A DNA stretch of 64,000 nucleotides from Aureimonas frigidaquae (GCF_001463905.1 NZ_BBWR01000012.1:186001-250000); one strand, 5' to 3'. Counted from the stretch's first letter, positions 1-9,199 are shown. Numbers and translations are program-made. Notes: a model not told the origin generated them from the sequence alone.

Positions 1-696
1 GGGCAGCAGCGCGATCAGCTCTCGGGTCCCCTCCGGCTGGGGCTGATCGCCTCGGTTGCCCCCTATGTCCTGCCCCGCATTCTCGGGCGGATCCAGGCGC
101 GGTTTCCCGATGTTGAGCCGGTACTGCGGGAAAGCGTCACCGACCGCCTGCTTGCCGATCTTCTGGCAGGCGATCTCGATTGCGCAGTCGTCGCGCTGCC
201 GGTGTCCGACCCTGCGCTCCATCTGATCGATCTGGTTGAGGATCCGTTCTTCCTGGCCGTGCCGGCATGCGAGGCCGAGCGCATCGCCGCGCCGGTGCGG
301 CCGCAGGCGCTGCGCTCCGAGCGGCTGATCCTTCTAGAAGAAGGTCATTGCCTGCGCGACCAGGCGCTCAGCGTGTGCCAGATCGTCGAAGCGCGGGACC
401 TGTCGACGCTGGGGGCGACATCGCTCGGCACCCTCCTGCGCATGGTATCGGGCGGTCTCGGCGTTACCCTGGCGCCGCGGCTGGCGCTGGCGACGGAATC
501 GCGTGATGCCGGTATCGCCTTCCTGCCGTTCCAGGAACCCTGCCCGATGCGGCGCCTTGCCCTCGCCTATCGGGCCTCGTCGGGGCGCCAGGCGGGCTTT
601 GCAGCCCTATGCGCCGAGCTGTCCGCCGTCTTGAGCGCCGAACAGGCGCTGGGGGATCGGGCGGTGCGCGGCGGTGCCCTGGTGCCTCAACCATAA
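1..696 (+). CDS. oxyR: OxyR, peroxide-sensing LysR-family regulator (N-terminus outside window)
   Basis: The reading frame is open from base 1, so the DNA-binding helix-turn-helix lies to the left of the window and only the effector domain is seen. The fragment carries GHCLRDQALSVC, the OxyR redox motif: two cysteines (codons at 349-351 and 376-378) nine residues apart, as C199 and C208 are in the E. coli protein. These form the disulfide on peroxide exposure. ATSLGTLLRMVSGGLGVTL and the C-terminal LAYR segment also fit OxyR. Known role: activation of catalase and other peroxide defences. Its usual partner (katG or ahpC) would have to lie outside the window. Identity is confident because both cysteines and their spacing are kept. 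Confidence 0.9.
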   Translation, partial: GQQRDQLSGPLRLGLIASVAPYVLPRILGRIQARFPDVEPVLRESVTDRLLADLLAGDLDCAVVALPVSDPALHLIDLVEDPFFLAVPACEAERIAAPVRPQALRSERLILLEEGHCLRDQALSVCQIVEARDLSTLGATSLGTLLRMVSGGLGVTLAPRLALATESRDAGIAFLPFQEPCPMRRLALAYRASSGRQAGFAALCAELSAVLSAEQALGDRAVRGGALVPQP

Positions 697-753
697 GGCG
701 ATTCGCCATTAAGCAAATCGACCGAGAAAGCGTGCCGCCGGGAGAAAGCTTTT

Positions 754-779
754 GCTAAACTTACGTGCGCCGGTTTAGC
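754..779. repeat. Inverted repeat between oxyR and the HWE kinase gene
   Basis: GCTAAAC at 754-760 and GTTTAGC at 773-779 form a perfect 7-bp inverted repeat with a 12-base spacer, about 50 bases before the kinase start. There is no T run after it, so it is not a good terminator. It could be an operator or a weak hairpin. No function is assigned. Confidence 0.35.
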
Positions 780-828
780 TGTCGCCATTCATGGTTCTGA
801 CCTGTCTTGCCACAGCCACCGGTAGGCG

Positions 829-3207
829 ATGCCCGCGAAAGACAAGACGCCGCTGCGTACCGAGGATCTTGCCCGACGCCTCGCCGAGGCGCAGGCAGAT
901 GCCGCGCGGCTGTCGGAAGAGCTGAACGGCGCGCGCCGGGCACTGGCGGAGAGCCGGTCGCGCTACAAGCTGATCATCGACAGCATCGTCGACTATGCCA
1001 TCATCGCGACCGATCTGGATGGACAGATCACGCTATGGACCGAGTCGGCCGCGACGCTGTTCGGCTGGCCTGAAAGCCGCATGCTCGGCCGTTCGATCGA
1101 GGAGATCTTCACCGAGGCGGACGTCCTTTCCAACGTGCCCCGCCGCGTGATGCGCGATGCCATGGGACGGAACGCATCGCGCCAGGAACGGTGGCATCGC
1201 CGGGCCGACGGGTTGCATTTCTTCGCCTCCGGCGAGGCCATGCTTTTGCGCAACGAGCACGACGCTCTGGCCGGCTTTCTCCATATCCTGCGGGACCGGA
1301 CGGAGGAGCGTCGTATCCAGCATGAGCTGGAGGCCAGTCGCGAGCGGCTGGAATATGCCTTGAGCACCTCGTCCCTCGTGGGCACCTATGATTGGGACGT
1401 CGTCAACGACCTCGTCTATACGGACGACAAGTTCCGGGCCTTCTTCGGCCTGCCGACCGTCGCCATTTCGGGCCCCCTGCCCATCGAGCGCTTTATCGCA
1501 CCGATCCATCCGGAGGACCGGGAGCAGATCTGGGCACGGATCCAGGCATCGGTGCGGAGCGGTACGCCCTTGTCACTCGAATATCGCATCATCGACGGCG
1601 CCGGGCGAACCCACTGGGTCTCTGCCCAGGGCGGCTGCTTCAACGACGTGCTCGGCAACCCGATCCGACTTGCCGGCGCCGTCATCGACATCTCGCGCGA
1701 GAAGCGGCGGGAGGCGCGCCAGGCCGCCCTGTTGCGCCTGGGTGACGAGGATCTGCGCGAAGTCGGCGACGAGGTCGATTATCCGGCCCGCACGCTTGCC
1801 ATGATCGGCGAGACCCTGGAGCTCGGCTATGCCGGCTATTCCGTGATCTCCCCCGACCGCAAGAGCTACCGGATCACCGCGCAATGGACCGGCCCCGGTT
1901 GCGACGCGCTGCCCGCTCAGGGCCGGCTGGGCTGGATCGAGCAGCGCATCCTCGAACGGCTGCGCAAGGAGAGGCTGCTGGTGGTGGAGGATATCGCCCT
2001 GCATCCGGCCACGCGCGAGCATGCCGACATCTGGTCGGGGCTGCGCATCTCCGCCATGTGCGTGATGGCGGTCGTGGAGGATGGGGAAGTCCGCATGCTC
2101 CTGTTCCTCTTCAGCCCGCTGTCCCGGCAGTGGGAGGAGGAGGAGCTCGGTTTCGTGCGCGACATCCTGAACCGCGGCTGGGCTTATAGCGGACGCCGCC
2201 TGGCCGAAAAGCGCCTGATCGAAGCCGAAACGCGGCTGCGCCTTTCGCAGGAGGCGGCCGATATCGGCACGCTGGATTATGTTCCGGACGTGCGGCGGCT
2301 GGACCTCGACGCCCGGGCTCGCTCGATCTTCGACCTGGACCCCGATGCGCCCACACCCGTCGAAGGCTTCCTGGACTATGTCCTGCCCGAGGATCGGGAC
2401 GCCCTGGCCACAAGCATCGGCACGGCCCTGGAGGCGGCCGAGGAAACCGAGCTCGACCTGCAGTTCCGTATCCTTGCCCAACGTGACGGCGGCGTCCGGC
2501 ATGTGCGGCTGGAGGCGCAGACGGTGGCAACGGGGGGCCGTATCGTGCGGATGGTCGGGGCCGTCCGCGACGTGACCGACGTTAAGACGGCCGAGGAACG
2601 GCAGGCGCAGCTGACGCGGGAACTGCGCCACCGCGTCAACAACACGCTCGGCATGGTGGACGCCCTGGCACGCCTGACGCTGCGCCGCGCTGCCTCTGCC
2701 GAAGAGGGGCTGGAAGCCTTTCAGACCCGCCTTGCGGCGCTGAAGCAGGCGCATGAGGTGCTGACGCAGACGAGCTGGACCAGCGCACCGATACAAGGGA
2801 TCGTGGAACGCTCGGTCGGCGGCATGCCCGTGGTGCAGGCCGGCCGGATCGGCTGGCACGGGCCCGACATCCGCCTGTCGGCGCGCCAGAGCTTCGCCTT
2901 GTCGCTGGCACTGCACGAGTTGGCCTCCAACGCGGTCCGGCACGGGGCGCTGCGGGGTGCGGAGGGTCATGTCGACATCGCCTGGGAGATGCTGCTGCAG
3001 GCGGACGGACCCCATGTCCGCTTCACCTGGCGTGAAGCGGGGGGCGCGCCCATCGAGCCGCCGACGCGCTTCGGGCTGGGGCTGAAGCTCCTGCGGCAAT
3101 CGCTGCCGATCGAGATCGGGGGCAAGGTCCGGCTCGTCTTCCCGCCCGAGGGCGCGATGCTGGAGATCGAGGCGCCGATCATGGCGCCAGAGGACGATCC
3201 GGACTGA
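829..3207 (+). CDS. Multi-PAS/GAF HWE-family sensor histidine kinase, soluble
   Basis: A 792-residue sensor kinase without membrane segments, so probably cytoplasmic. Order by eye: a short coiled coil (10-45), PAS (about 45-160), a second PAS with a PAC-like end (about 175-290), a GAF-like region (about 300-455), a third PAS (about 465-590), then the kinase core. The core has the HWE/HisKA_2 H-box LRHRVNNTLG with the phospho-acceptor His at 601, an N-box LHELASNAVRHGAL and a C-terminal GLGLKLL segment. This family is typical of Rhizobiales and often senses light, redox or general stress through its PAS domains. The signal cannot be read here: the first PAS has no obvious LOV cysteine motif. 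No response regulator gene is adjacent, so it is an orphan kinase. Confidence 0.88.
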   Translation: MPAKDKTPLRTEDLARRLAEAQADAARLSEELNGARRALAESRSRYKLIIDSIVDYAIIATDLDGQITLWTESAATLFGWPESRMLGRSIEEIFTEADVLSNVPRRVMRDAMGRNASRQERWHRRADGLHFFASGEAMLLRNEHDALAGFLHILRDRTEERRIQHELEASRERLEYALSTSSLVGTYDWDVVNDLVYTDDKFRAFFGLPTVAISGPLPIERFIAPIHPEDREQIWARIQASVRSGTPLSLEYRIIDGAGRTHWVSAQGGCFNDVLGNPIRLAGAVIDISREKRREARQAALLRLGDEDLREVGDEVDYPARTLAMIGETLELGYAGYSVISPDRKSYRITAQWTGPGCDALPAQGRLGWIEQRILERLRKERLLVVEDIALHPATREHADIWSGLRISAMCVMAVVEDGEVRMLLFLFSPLSRQWEEEELGFVRDILNRGWAYSGRRLAEKRLIEAETRLRLSQEAADIGTLDYVPDVRRLDLDARARSIFDLDPDAPTPVEGFLDYVLPEDRDALATSIGTALEAAEETELDLQFRILAQRDGGVRHVRLEAQTVATGGRIVRMVGAVRDVTDVKTAEERQAQLTRELRHRVNNTLGMVDALARLTLRRAASAEEGLEAFQTRLAALKQAHEVLTQTSWTSAPIQGIVERSVGGMPVVQAGRIGWHGPDIRLSARQSFALSLALHELASNAVRHGALRGAEGHVDIAWEMLLQADGPHVRFTWREAGGAPIEPPTRFGLGLKLLRQSLPIEIGGKVRLVFPPEGAMLEIEAPIMAPEDDPD

Positions 3208-3214
3208 AGGCTTT

Positions 3215-4192
3215 TCAGCCCGCGATATCGATGATGCCGGCTTCTCCGGTCTCGGTGCCGAAGGCGATTCGTCGTCCGGCCCTGTCCCAGTTCATGGTGG
3301 TCACCGGCCCGTTGCCGCCGCGCCGCAGCAGCGCTTCGCGCGCATCGGCGAAGCGGACCGCCAGGATCATGCCGTCGGAATAACCCACGGCGACGATATC
3401 GTCTCCCGGATGGCAGGCAACGCTCGTGACCATGGTGTCGCCGCGCGTCCCCAGCTCCAGCGGCGCCTTGCCCATCGGCCCGTCCTTGCCGGAGAACGGC
3501 CAGAGAATGGCTGCCGGCGCGCCGGACGTGGCCAGGAACCGGCCCTTGGCGGACCAGGACCAGGACTTCACCTTGGCGGGGTAGCCGGTCATCCGCATGT
3601 GTTTGCCATCCTCCATGCGCCAGCCATGCAGGGCGTTTTCCTGCATGGTCGTCACGAGGAAGCGGCCATCCGGGCTGAAGCCGACCGCCATATGCGCGCC
3701 CTTCCACTCCATGCCTACCGGTGGCGTGTCCATCGCGGGGAACCACAGGCTGGCGCCGTCATAACGGGCGAAGGCGAGCCGCAGGCCCTTGGGCGCGAAG
3801 GCGATCCCCTCCACGCTGCGGCCATGGACATGCTCGCGAAGCTGCCCATTTTTCAGGCGGACATAGGCCGAACGGCCGGCGGCAAAGCCAAGGGCCCCGT
3901 CGGGGCCGGCCGCCACGTCGGCGATCCAGCGGCGGCCGATGGACACGAGTTCCTGCGCCTCGCACGCGGCATCGACGGCCACGATGCGGCCGTCCTCGCC
4001 GCCGCACAGGAGACGAGGCGCGTACGGATCGGCCCGTGCGCAGACGAGGCCTGCCGGCAACGCCTCCGCGACCGTCTCGCCGCCATCCATGCGCCGGACA
4101 GTGCCGTCGGCCAGGGCGAAGAAGGGTTTGTCGGCCAGGAACACGGCCTGTTCGACGAAACCGTCGAACGCATAGGGAACGAGCTGCGGCAT
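3215..4192 (-). CDS. WD40-repeat protein, probable partner of the CobW GTPase
   Basis: A 325-residue protein made of repeated beta-propeller blades. WD-like ends such as GFSPDGRFLVTT, SWSAKGRFLATSG and NWDRAGRRIAFGT recur at roughly 40-residue spacing. There is no signal peptide, so a cytoplasmic scaffold is likely. Its start codon overlaps the stop of the upstream CobW-type gene by one base (TGATG), indicating translational coupling in a two-gene operon. In alphaproteobacteria a WD40 protein is often found next to this CobW subgroup. A role as a docking or targeting subunit for the metallochaperone is inferred from that pairing only. Confidence 0.8.
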   Translation of the reverse strand: MPQLVPYAFDGFVEQAVFLADKPFFALADGTVRRMDGGETVAEALPAGLVCARADPYAPRLLCGGEDGRIVAVDAACEAQELVSIGRRWIADVAAGPDGALGFAAGRSAYVRLKNGQLREHVHGRSVEGIAFAPKGLRLAFARYDGASLWFPAMDTPPVGMEWKGAHMAVGFSPDGRFLVTTMQENALHGWRMEDGKHMRMTGYPAKVKSWSWSAKGRFLATSGAPAAILWPFSGKDGPMGKAPLELGTRGDTMVTSVACHPGDDIVAVGYSDGMILAVRFADAREALLRRGGNGPVTTMNWDRAGRRIAFGTETGEAGIIDIAG

Positions 4193-5346
4193 CAGGCGGG
4201 CGTCTTCACATCCGCATGGCAGGCCTGGAAGCCGGCCTCCAGCCGTGCGCGATCGAGCTCGCGGCCGATGAAGACGAGGCGGCTTTCACGCGGCTCGCCA
4301 TCGCGCCAGGGGCGCTGGTGATCCCCTTCGATGATCATGTGGACGCCCTGGACCACATAGCGATCATCATCGCCGGCAAAGGCGAGGATACCCTTCAGGC
4401 GCAGGATGTTCGGCCCCTCGGTCTGGGTCAGCGCCTGGATCCAGGGGAAGAACTTCTTCTCGTCCAGCGCGCCGCCGCGCAGCGAGACGGAGGTGATCGT
4501 CACGTCGTGAATGTCGGACACCGCGCCATGGGCGTGATGGTCATGATCGTGGTGGTGCGCATGGCCGTGATGGTCGTGATCATGGCCATGGTCGTGGTGA
4601 TCATCGTGGCCATGGTCATGATGGTGGTGGTGATCGTGGTCGCAGTCGGGGCCGCAGACGTGATCGTCATGCGCATGGGCGGCCTGCTCCAGGAAGTCCG
4701 GATCCTCGTCCAGGACGCGCGTCAGGTCGAAGGCGCCCTGGTCGAGCACGCGGTCGAGCGCGATCCGGGCGCGCTCCGCACGGTGGATGCGCGCATGCGG
4801 GTTGATGGCGCGCACCGTGGCCTCGATCTTCTCGAGCTCTTCGGGCGTGACGAGATCGGTCTTGTTGATCACGACGACGTCGGCGAAGGCGATCTGATCC
4901 TCCGCCTCGCGCGAGTCCTTCAGGCGCAGCGGAAGGTGGCGTGCATCGACCAACGCCACGACGGCGTCGAGCCGCGTGCGGGCGCGCACATCATCGTCCA
5001 TGAAGAAGGTCTGCGCCACGGGCACGGGATCGGCCAGGCCCGTCGTCTCGACGATGATGGCGTCGAAGCGGCCCTTGCGGCGTACCAGCCCTTCCACCAC
5101 CCGGACGAGATCGCCCCGCACGGTGCAGCAGATGCAGCCATTGTTCATTTCGTAGATTTCTTCGTCGGTCTCGACGATGAGGTCGTTGTCGATGCCGATC
5201 TCGCCGAACTCGTTGACCACGACGGCATAGCGATTGCCATGGTCTTCGGTCAGGATGCGGTTCAGCAAGGTGGTTTTGCCGGACCCGAGATATCCGGTCA
5301 GGACGGTGACGGGAATCTGGTCGGCGGCGGTCTCTGTACGCGACAT
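4192..5346 (-). CDS. CobW/COG0523-family GTPase, putative zinc metallochaperone
   Basis: A 384-residue G3E GTPase. Walker A is [11 protein letters not shown] (18-28), the metal-binding CICC of the family is at 71-74 and the guanine-specificity NKTDL at 161-165. Residues about 224-273 are almost solid His/Asp (a store for Zn or Co), followed by the CobW C-terminal domain. Known family role: GTP-driven delivery of zinc or cobalt to client enzymes. The start at 5346 is preferred over an upstream in-frame start because GGAG lies about 11 bases before it and the protein then opens as family members do. It is coupled to the WD40 gene downstream. The metal is probably zinc, but no Zur box was recognised. 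Confidence 0.88.
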   Translation of the reverse strand: MSRTETAADQIPVTVLTGYLGSGKTTLLNRILTEDHGNRYAVVVNEFGEIGIDNDLIVETDEEIYEMNNGCICCTVRGDLVRVVEGLVRRKGRFDAIIVETTGLADPVPVAQTFFMDDDVRARTRLDAVVALVDARHLPLRLKDSREAEDQIAFADVVVINKTDLVTPEELEKIEATVRAINPHARIHRAERARIALDRVLDQGAFDLTRVLDEDPDFLEQAAHAHDDHVCGPDCDHDHHHHHDHGHDDHHDHGHDHDHHGHAHHHDHDHHAHGAVSDIHDVTITSVSLRGGALDEKKFFPWIQALTQTEGPNILRLKGILAFAGDDDRYVVQGVHMIIEGDHQRPWRDGEPRESRLVFIGRELDRARLEAGFQACHADVKTPA

Positions 5347-5421
5347 GGCGTGCCTTGCTCCTTCACGGGAACTGTCAGGCCCCGATATAGGATGGCCCAG
5401 CGGCGATTGCACGGGCTGATT

Positions 5422-6228
5422 TCAGGGGCGCGGCGGCCCCGCCCGCAGCCGCGCCAGATCGAAGGCCAGGAGGTCCCCGGCCAGTGCCGTCAGGCCGGCC
5501 ACCTGGTGTGCGGCGATGGCCTCGCCCATCGCCGCATCGGCCAGCCGGGCATCGCCGACGACCCCCTCCGGGTGGAGATCCTGGGCCGCCCAGGCGAAGC
5601 CGAGCCGCCCATGCGCGCGCAGGAGCTCTGCTTCCCCCTCCAGCGTCGTTTGCAGCGAGGGGAAATGCGCAATGGCCGCGCGCCGCACCAGATCGGGACG
5701 GAAGGCCAGCATCAAGGCCGTTTCGACCGCGCCGCCATGGATGCCATAGGCGCTTTCCGACGCCGGCACGAGCCCGGCCGGCAGGCCGAAGCGCTGCCAG
5801 TTGGCAACAGTGGCCAGCATGCCCTCCTGCCGGGCCGCCATGGCGGCAAGGTCCAGGACGGGCATGTTCCCGCCATGCGACGACAGGAAGAGAAGGCGCC
5901 GGAAACCGGACCGCCGCAGATCCTGCGACAGGCCGGACAGGAGCGCCAGCGCCGTCTCTGCCGACAGGCTCAGCGTGCCGGCAAAGGCCGCGTGCTCGGG
6001 CGACAGCCCGACCGGCAGGCAGGGCAGAATGGTCACCGGCCAGTCCGCCGGCAGGGTCGCTGCCGCGCGGGCCAGCATGTGTTCGGCGATGATGCTGTCG
6101 GTCCCGAGCGGCAGATGCGGGCCATGCGCCTCGATCGCCGCGATGGGCAGGATGGCGAGCGCCGCCTCGAGCCCCTGCGCGGCGGCGAGCGTCGCGCTGT
6201 CCATATCCTGGTAGAAGCGCTCGATCAT
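5422..6228 (-). CDS. Creatininase (creatinine amidohydrolase) family protein
   Basis: A 268-residue cytoplasmic metal-dependent amidohydrolase. EAHGPHLPLGTD (residues 33-44) carries the metal ligands of the family, LSSHGGNMPVL follows near residue 125, and HGGAVETAL supplies the conserved His/Glu segment. Members include creatininase, the F420-pathway enzyme and MftE-like peptidases, so the substrate cannot be read from the motifs. The gene ends about 75 bases before the CobW start. Co-occurrence with a zinc chaperone is suggestive, since the family uses Zn or Mn, but is not proof of a link. No creatine-degradation genes are nearby. Confidence 0.8.
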   Translation of the reverse strand: MIERFYQDMDSATLAAAQGLEAALAILPIAAIEAHGPHLPLGTDSIIAEHMLARAAATLPADWPVTILPCLPVGLSPEHAAFAGTLSLSAETALALLSGLSQDLRRSGFRRLLFLSSHGGNMPVLDLAAMAARQEGMLATVANWQRFGLPAGLVPASESAYGIHGGAVETALMLAFRPDLVRRAAIAHFPSLQTTLEGEAELLRAHGRLGFAWAAQDLHPEGVVGDARLADAAMGEAIAAHQVAGLTALAGDLLAFDLARLRAGPPRP

Positions 6229-6673
6229 CGCCCTTGCCCCTCGCGCCCGCAGGTCCCTTCTGCTTATGGCCCGGCTGCGCGGCAGGCTGCAAGGCGGGGA
6301 AGCGGCTAATCATCGAGTGAAACCCCTTGAAGTGCACAGTCGAAATAGCCTATCCTTTAGATGTCTTTGCTGGGGTGCCGACCGCCAACCTTAAGGCATG
6401 GGCTGGGCGGGCAGGCGGCTGACCCGCCCTTTTCACGCCGTGCAGGAAAGGCGCGCCCTGCCGATCATGCCCGGTGGCGCACCCTTCACCGACCTTCCCT
6501 TGCGTAACGCAGCGGCCCGCTGCCGTGCTTGCAAGGCGGGTTTGAAACCCGTCGGCGTGCAACTGGTCTGTTGCATGACACGCCGTCCATCGCTTACAGC
6601 ATTTCCTGGAAGCGCGCATGCGTGCAACTCAGCCTGTCCGGTCGCGGCGCCGGGCCCAGCTTTCGGGAGATCG
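6229..6673. other. Intergenic region between divergent genes, with one palindrome
   Basis: A 445-base gap separates the divergent creatininase and LacI-type genes. The in-frame extension of the LacI gene into this gap codes for nothing resembling the family, so I treat it as non-coding. It holds the perfect 15-base palindrome listed separately at 6537-6551. No RNA gene or terminator was recognised. Confidence 0.5.
6537..6551. promoter_or_regulatory. Palindrome CGGGTTTGAAACCCG, possible operator of the LacI-type gene
   Basis: CGGGTTT and AAACCCG flank a single G, giving a perfect 15-base palindrome about 120 bases before the proposed start of the LacI-family gene. LacI-family sites are palindromes but more often have a central CG, so ownership by this regulator is only inferred from position. 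Confidence 0.4.
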
Positions 6674-7693
6674 GTGGCTCAGAAGGTCAAATTATCGACG
6701 ATCGCGGAAGCCCTCGGCCTGTCCACCGCGACCGTGTCCCTGGCCCTGCGGGATAGCCCGCTGGTTGCGGAAGCGACGCGTGAGCGCATCAAGGAGCAGG
6801 CGCGCGCCTCCGGCTATATCTACAACCGCCGTGCGGCCAGCCTGCGCACGTCCAAATCCGGCATCATCGGCGTCTGCGTCAGCGACATCATGAACCCGTT
6901 CTTCGGCGAAATCCTGAAAGCCATCGAGAACGAGCTCGACCGCCACCGCCAGACCTTCGTCCTGTGCAATCATTACGACCAGCTCGCCAAGCAGCGCGCC
7001 TTCGTCGATACGATGCTGCAGCTCGGCGCCGACGGGCTGATCATGTCGCCGGCCATCGGCACGCCGGCGCCCGACATCCACCTTGCGGAAGAGAACGACC
7101 TGCCCGTCACGCTCATCGCGCGGACGGTGGAAGGTTGCGGCGTCGCCTCCTTCCGGGGCGATGACAGCTACGGCATGCGCCTTGCCGTCAACCACCTGAT
7201 CGAACAGGGCCACCGCCGCATCGCCATGATCGGGGGCACCGACCTGACCTCCACCGGGCGCGAGCGCGAGCGCGGCTACCGGCAGGCGCTCGAAGAGGCC
7301 GGGATCGCCTTCCGCGCGGACTGGCGCATTCCCGGACCGCGCAGCCGCCATTCGGGGTTCGACGCGGTGTCCGGCTTTCTGCGGCTCGCCGACCGGCCGC
7401 AGGCCGTGGTCTGCTTCTCCGATCTCGTGGCGCTCGGCTTCATGTACGGGCTGGCGCGCGAAGGGATCCGTCCCGGAATCGACATTGCCGTCACGGGATA
7501 TGACGATATCGACGAGGCGGCCATCGCCATGCCGTCGCTGACGACGGTGGCCAACGGCCAGAGCGAGGTCGGCCAGCGGGCCGCGGCCTCGCTCCTGGCC
7601 CGCCTGAACGGCGCTCCGCCGGAGGAATCGGTCGTCCTGATCACCCCGCAGCTCAAGATCCGGCAATCCAGCAGCGGCATTGACCGCGCGTAA
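6674..7693 (+). CDS. LacI-family transcriptional regulator
   Basis: A 339-residue repressor-type protein. The N-terminal helix-turn-helix reads LSTIAEALGLSTATVSLALR with the hinge GYIYNRRAASLR, followed by a periplasmic-binding-protein-like effector domain (GIIGVCVSDIMNPFFGEIL, then the TGYDDIDEAAIAMPSLTT segment near the end). The GTG at 6674 is chosen because the family starts a few residues before this helix; GGAG lies just upstream, though with short spacing. The gene is followed after 20 bases by a D-2-hydroxyacid dehydrogenase gene on the same strand, so it probably controls sugar-acid metabolism and senses a related metabolite. The effector is not known. Confidence 0.88.
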   Translation: MAQKVKLSTIAEALGLSTATVSLALRDSPLVAEATRERIKEQARASGYIYNRRAASLRTSKSGIIGVCVSDIMNPFFGEILKAIENELDRHRQTFVLCNHYDQLAKQRAFVDTMLQLGADGLIMSPAIGTPAPDIHLAEENDLPVTLIARTVEGCGVASFRGDDSYGMRLAVNHLIEQGHRRIAMIGGTDLTSTGRERERGYRQALEEAGIAFRADWRIPGPRSRHSGFDAVSGFLRLADRPQAVVCFSDLVALGFMYGLAREGIRPGIDIAVTGYDDIDEAAIAMPSLTTVANGQSEVGQRAAASLLARLNGAPPEESVVLITPQLKIRQSSSGIDRA

Positions 7694-7713
7694 AGAAGAG
7701 GAAACGACACGAC

Positions 7714-8694
7714 ATGGCAGACCTCAAAAGCGTTCCCGTTCTCGTTCCCGTCGGTTTCCATGCGGCCGCCCGCGCAGCGCTTCAGGAGCGCTTCGACGTT
7801 CGCGACCTCACGGAAACCGGACTGGACGGCCTGAGCCCGGCCGAGCGGCAGGAAATTCGGGCCATCGCATCCTTCGGCAACGTATCGGCGGCCATGATGG
7901 ACGCCCTGCCCGGGCTGCAGATCATCGGCAGCTTCGGGGTCGGCTATGACAGCGTCGATGCCGCCCATGCCGCCGCCAAGGGCATCATGGTCACCAACAC
8001 GCCGGACGTCCTGACGGAAGAAGTGGCCGATACGGCGCTGGGCCTTCTCCTGATGACGGTGCGTGAGCTGCCGCAGGCCGAACGGCACCTGCGCGCCGGC
8101 CTTTGGGAAGCCAAGGGCCCCTACCCGCTCACCACGGGCACGCTGCGCGGCCGCACGGCCGGCATCATGGGCCTTGGGCGGATCGGCATGGCCATTGCCC
8201 GGCGGCTGGAAGCCTTTGGCGTCGGCATCGCCTACTATAACCGCCGCCGCCGCGACGATGTCGCCTATGAATATCACGACACGCTGGAAGGTCTGGCGGG
8301 CGCGGTCGATACGCTGATCATCGCCGCGCCGGGCGGCGCGTCCACCGACAAGGCGGTCGATGCGCGCGTGCTCGAAGCACTCGGCCCCGATGGCATCCTC
8401 ATCAATATCGGCCGCGGCACCACCGTCGACGAGCCGGCCCTGATCGCGGCCCTTGCGGCCGGGACGATCAAGACGGCCGGGCTCGACGTCTTCGAAAAGG
8501 AACCGCACGTTCCGCAGGCCCTGATCGACCTGCCGAACGCGGTGCTCCTGCCGCATGTCGGCTCAGCATCGCTGCACACGCGCGCGGCCATGGGCCAGCT
8601 GGTGGTGGACAATGTCACGGCCTTCTTCTCCGGGCGCGACGTGCTGACGCCGGTTCCCGAATGCGCGAAAGCGGGCGTTCCGCTGCACGCTTAA
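7714..8694 (+). CDS. D-isomer-specific 2-hydroxyacid dehydrogenase (glyoxylate/hydroxypyruvate reductase type)
   Basis: A 326-residue NAD(P)-dependent oxidoreductase. It has the substrate-domain segment GSFGVGYDSVDAA, the Rossmann motif GLGRIGMAIARR, then INIGRGTTVDEPAL with the catalytic Arg region, a Glu in DVFEKEPHVP and the catalytic His in LLPHVGSAS. The family reduces glyoxylate, hydroxypyruvate or 2-ketogluconate. The exact substrate is not decidable by eye. The gene lies 20 bases behind the LacI-type regulator, with a purine-rich ribosome site in the gap, which suggests a two-gene unit for sugar-acid catabolism. Confidence 0.85.
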   Translation: MADLKSVPVLVPVGFHAAARAALQERFDVRDLTETGLDGLSPAERQEIRAIASFGNVSAAMMDALPGLQIIGSFGVGYDSVDAAHAAAKGIMVTNTPDVLTEEVADTALGLLLMTVRELPQAERHLRAGLWEAKGPYPLTTGTLRGRTAGIMGLGRIGMAIARRLEAFGVGIAYYNRRRRDDVAYEYHDTLEGLAGAVDTLIIAAPGGASTDKAVDARVLEALGPDGILINIGRGTTVDEPALIAALAAGTIKTAGLDVFEKEPHVPQALIDLPNAVLLPHVGSASLHTRAAMGQLVVDNVTAFFSGRDVLTPVPECAKAGVPLHA

Positions 8695-8755
8695 CCTTCT
8701 GGTAAGCTTAAGAAAGCTATACTCTCCGTTCCGCAACCCGAAAGGAGGGATCGCC

Positions 8756-9199
8756 ATGAATTACGCCGTGATGGTTCTTTCCATCGGTCTGGCGGGCGTG
8801 ATCGCCGTATCGAACATGCAAGGCTCCACTGTTGCCGCGCATGAAACGCTGCTGGCGACCCTGTCGCCCGCGGACGAGATCACCCATTCCGTGCCCGCTC
8901 CCACAGGAGAGGATCGCAGCGCGCTGCGCTTCATCGACCTGCGCAACGGCACGACCTGCAAGGTGGGCGCACCGGCCCAGGCCAACGGCGACTGGGGCCG
9001 GATTCCGATGGGCCCCGGCTGCCTGGCCTCGGCCGATCTTGCCAAGGCGAGCTGGTGGCGCAAGGGGATCAACGGCACGCTGGTGATGGCCGACGAAGAG
9101 GGGCGCACCGTTCTGGAGTTCTCTCCGGGCGATGGCGTGCTCTATGAGAGCGTCTATCCGGCCTCCGCGCTGATCACGGTCGTGCCGGCCAAGAGCTGA
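8756..9199 (+). CDS. Inh/AprI/Omp19-type protease-inhibitor-like exported protein
   Basis: A 147-residue protein with a hydrophobic N-terminus (residues 3-20) that is a signal peptide or anchor. The mature part resembles the Inh/Omp19 beta-barrel: a Cys pair at 68 and 89 (NGTTCKVG and MGPGCLAS), then a Trp-containing strand and the GTLVMADEEGRTVLEFSP segment of the family. Such inhibitors either guard the periplasm against the bacterium's own secreted metalloprotease or, as Brucella Omp19 does, block host proteases. No protease or type I secretion gene is in the window. GGAGG sits 7 bases before the start. The family call is by pattern and moderately sure. Confidence 0.6.
   Translation: MNYAVMVLSIGLAGVIAVSNMQGSTVAAHETLLATLSPADEITHSVPAPTGEDRSALRFIDLRNGTTCKVGAPAQANGDWGRIPMGPGCLASADLAKASWWRKGINGTLVMADEEGRTVLEFSPGDGVLYESVYPASALITVVPAKS

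Noticed and set aside
4540-4680. Apparent simple-sequence repeat (CAT/CAC-rich)
   Set aside because: It is the coding sequence of the His/Asp-rich metal-binding segment of the CobW GTPase, not a separate repeat element.
3721-6309. Long plus-strand open frame opposite the WD40, CobW and creatininase genes
   Set aside because: A shadow of three well supported minus-strand genes; its Val/Met-rich stretch is the antisense of the His-rich codons of CobW.
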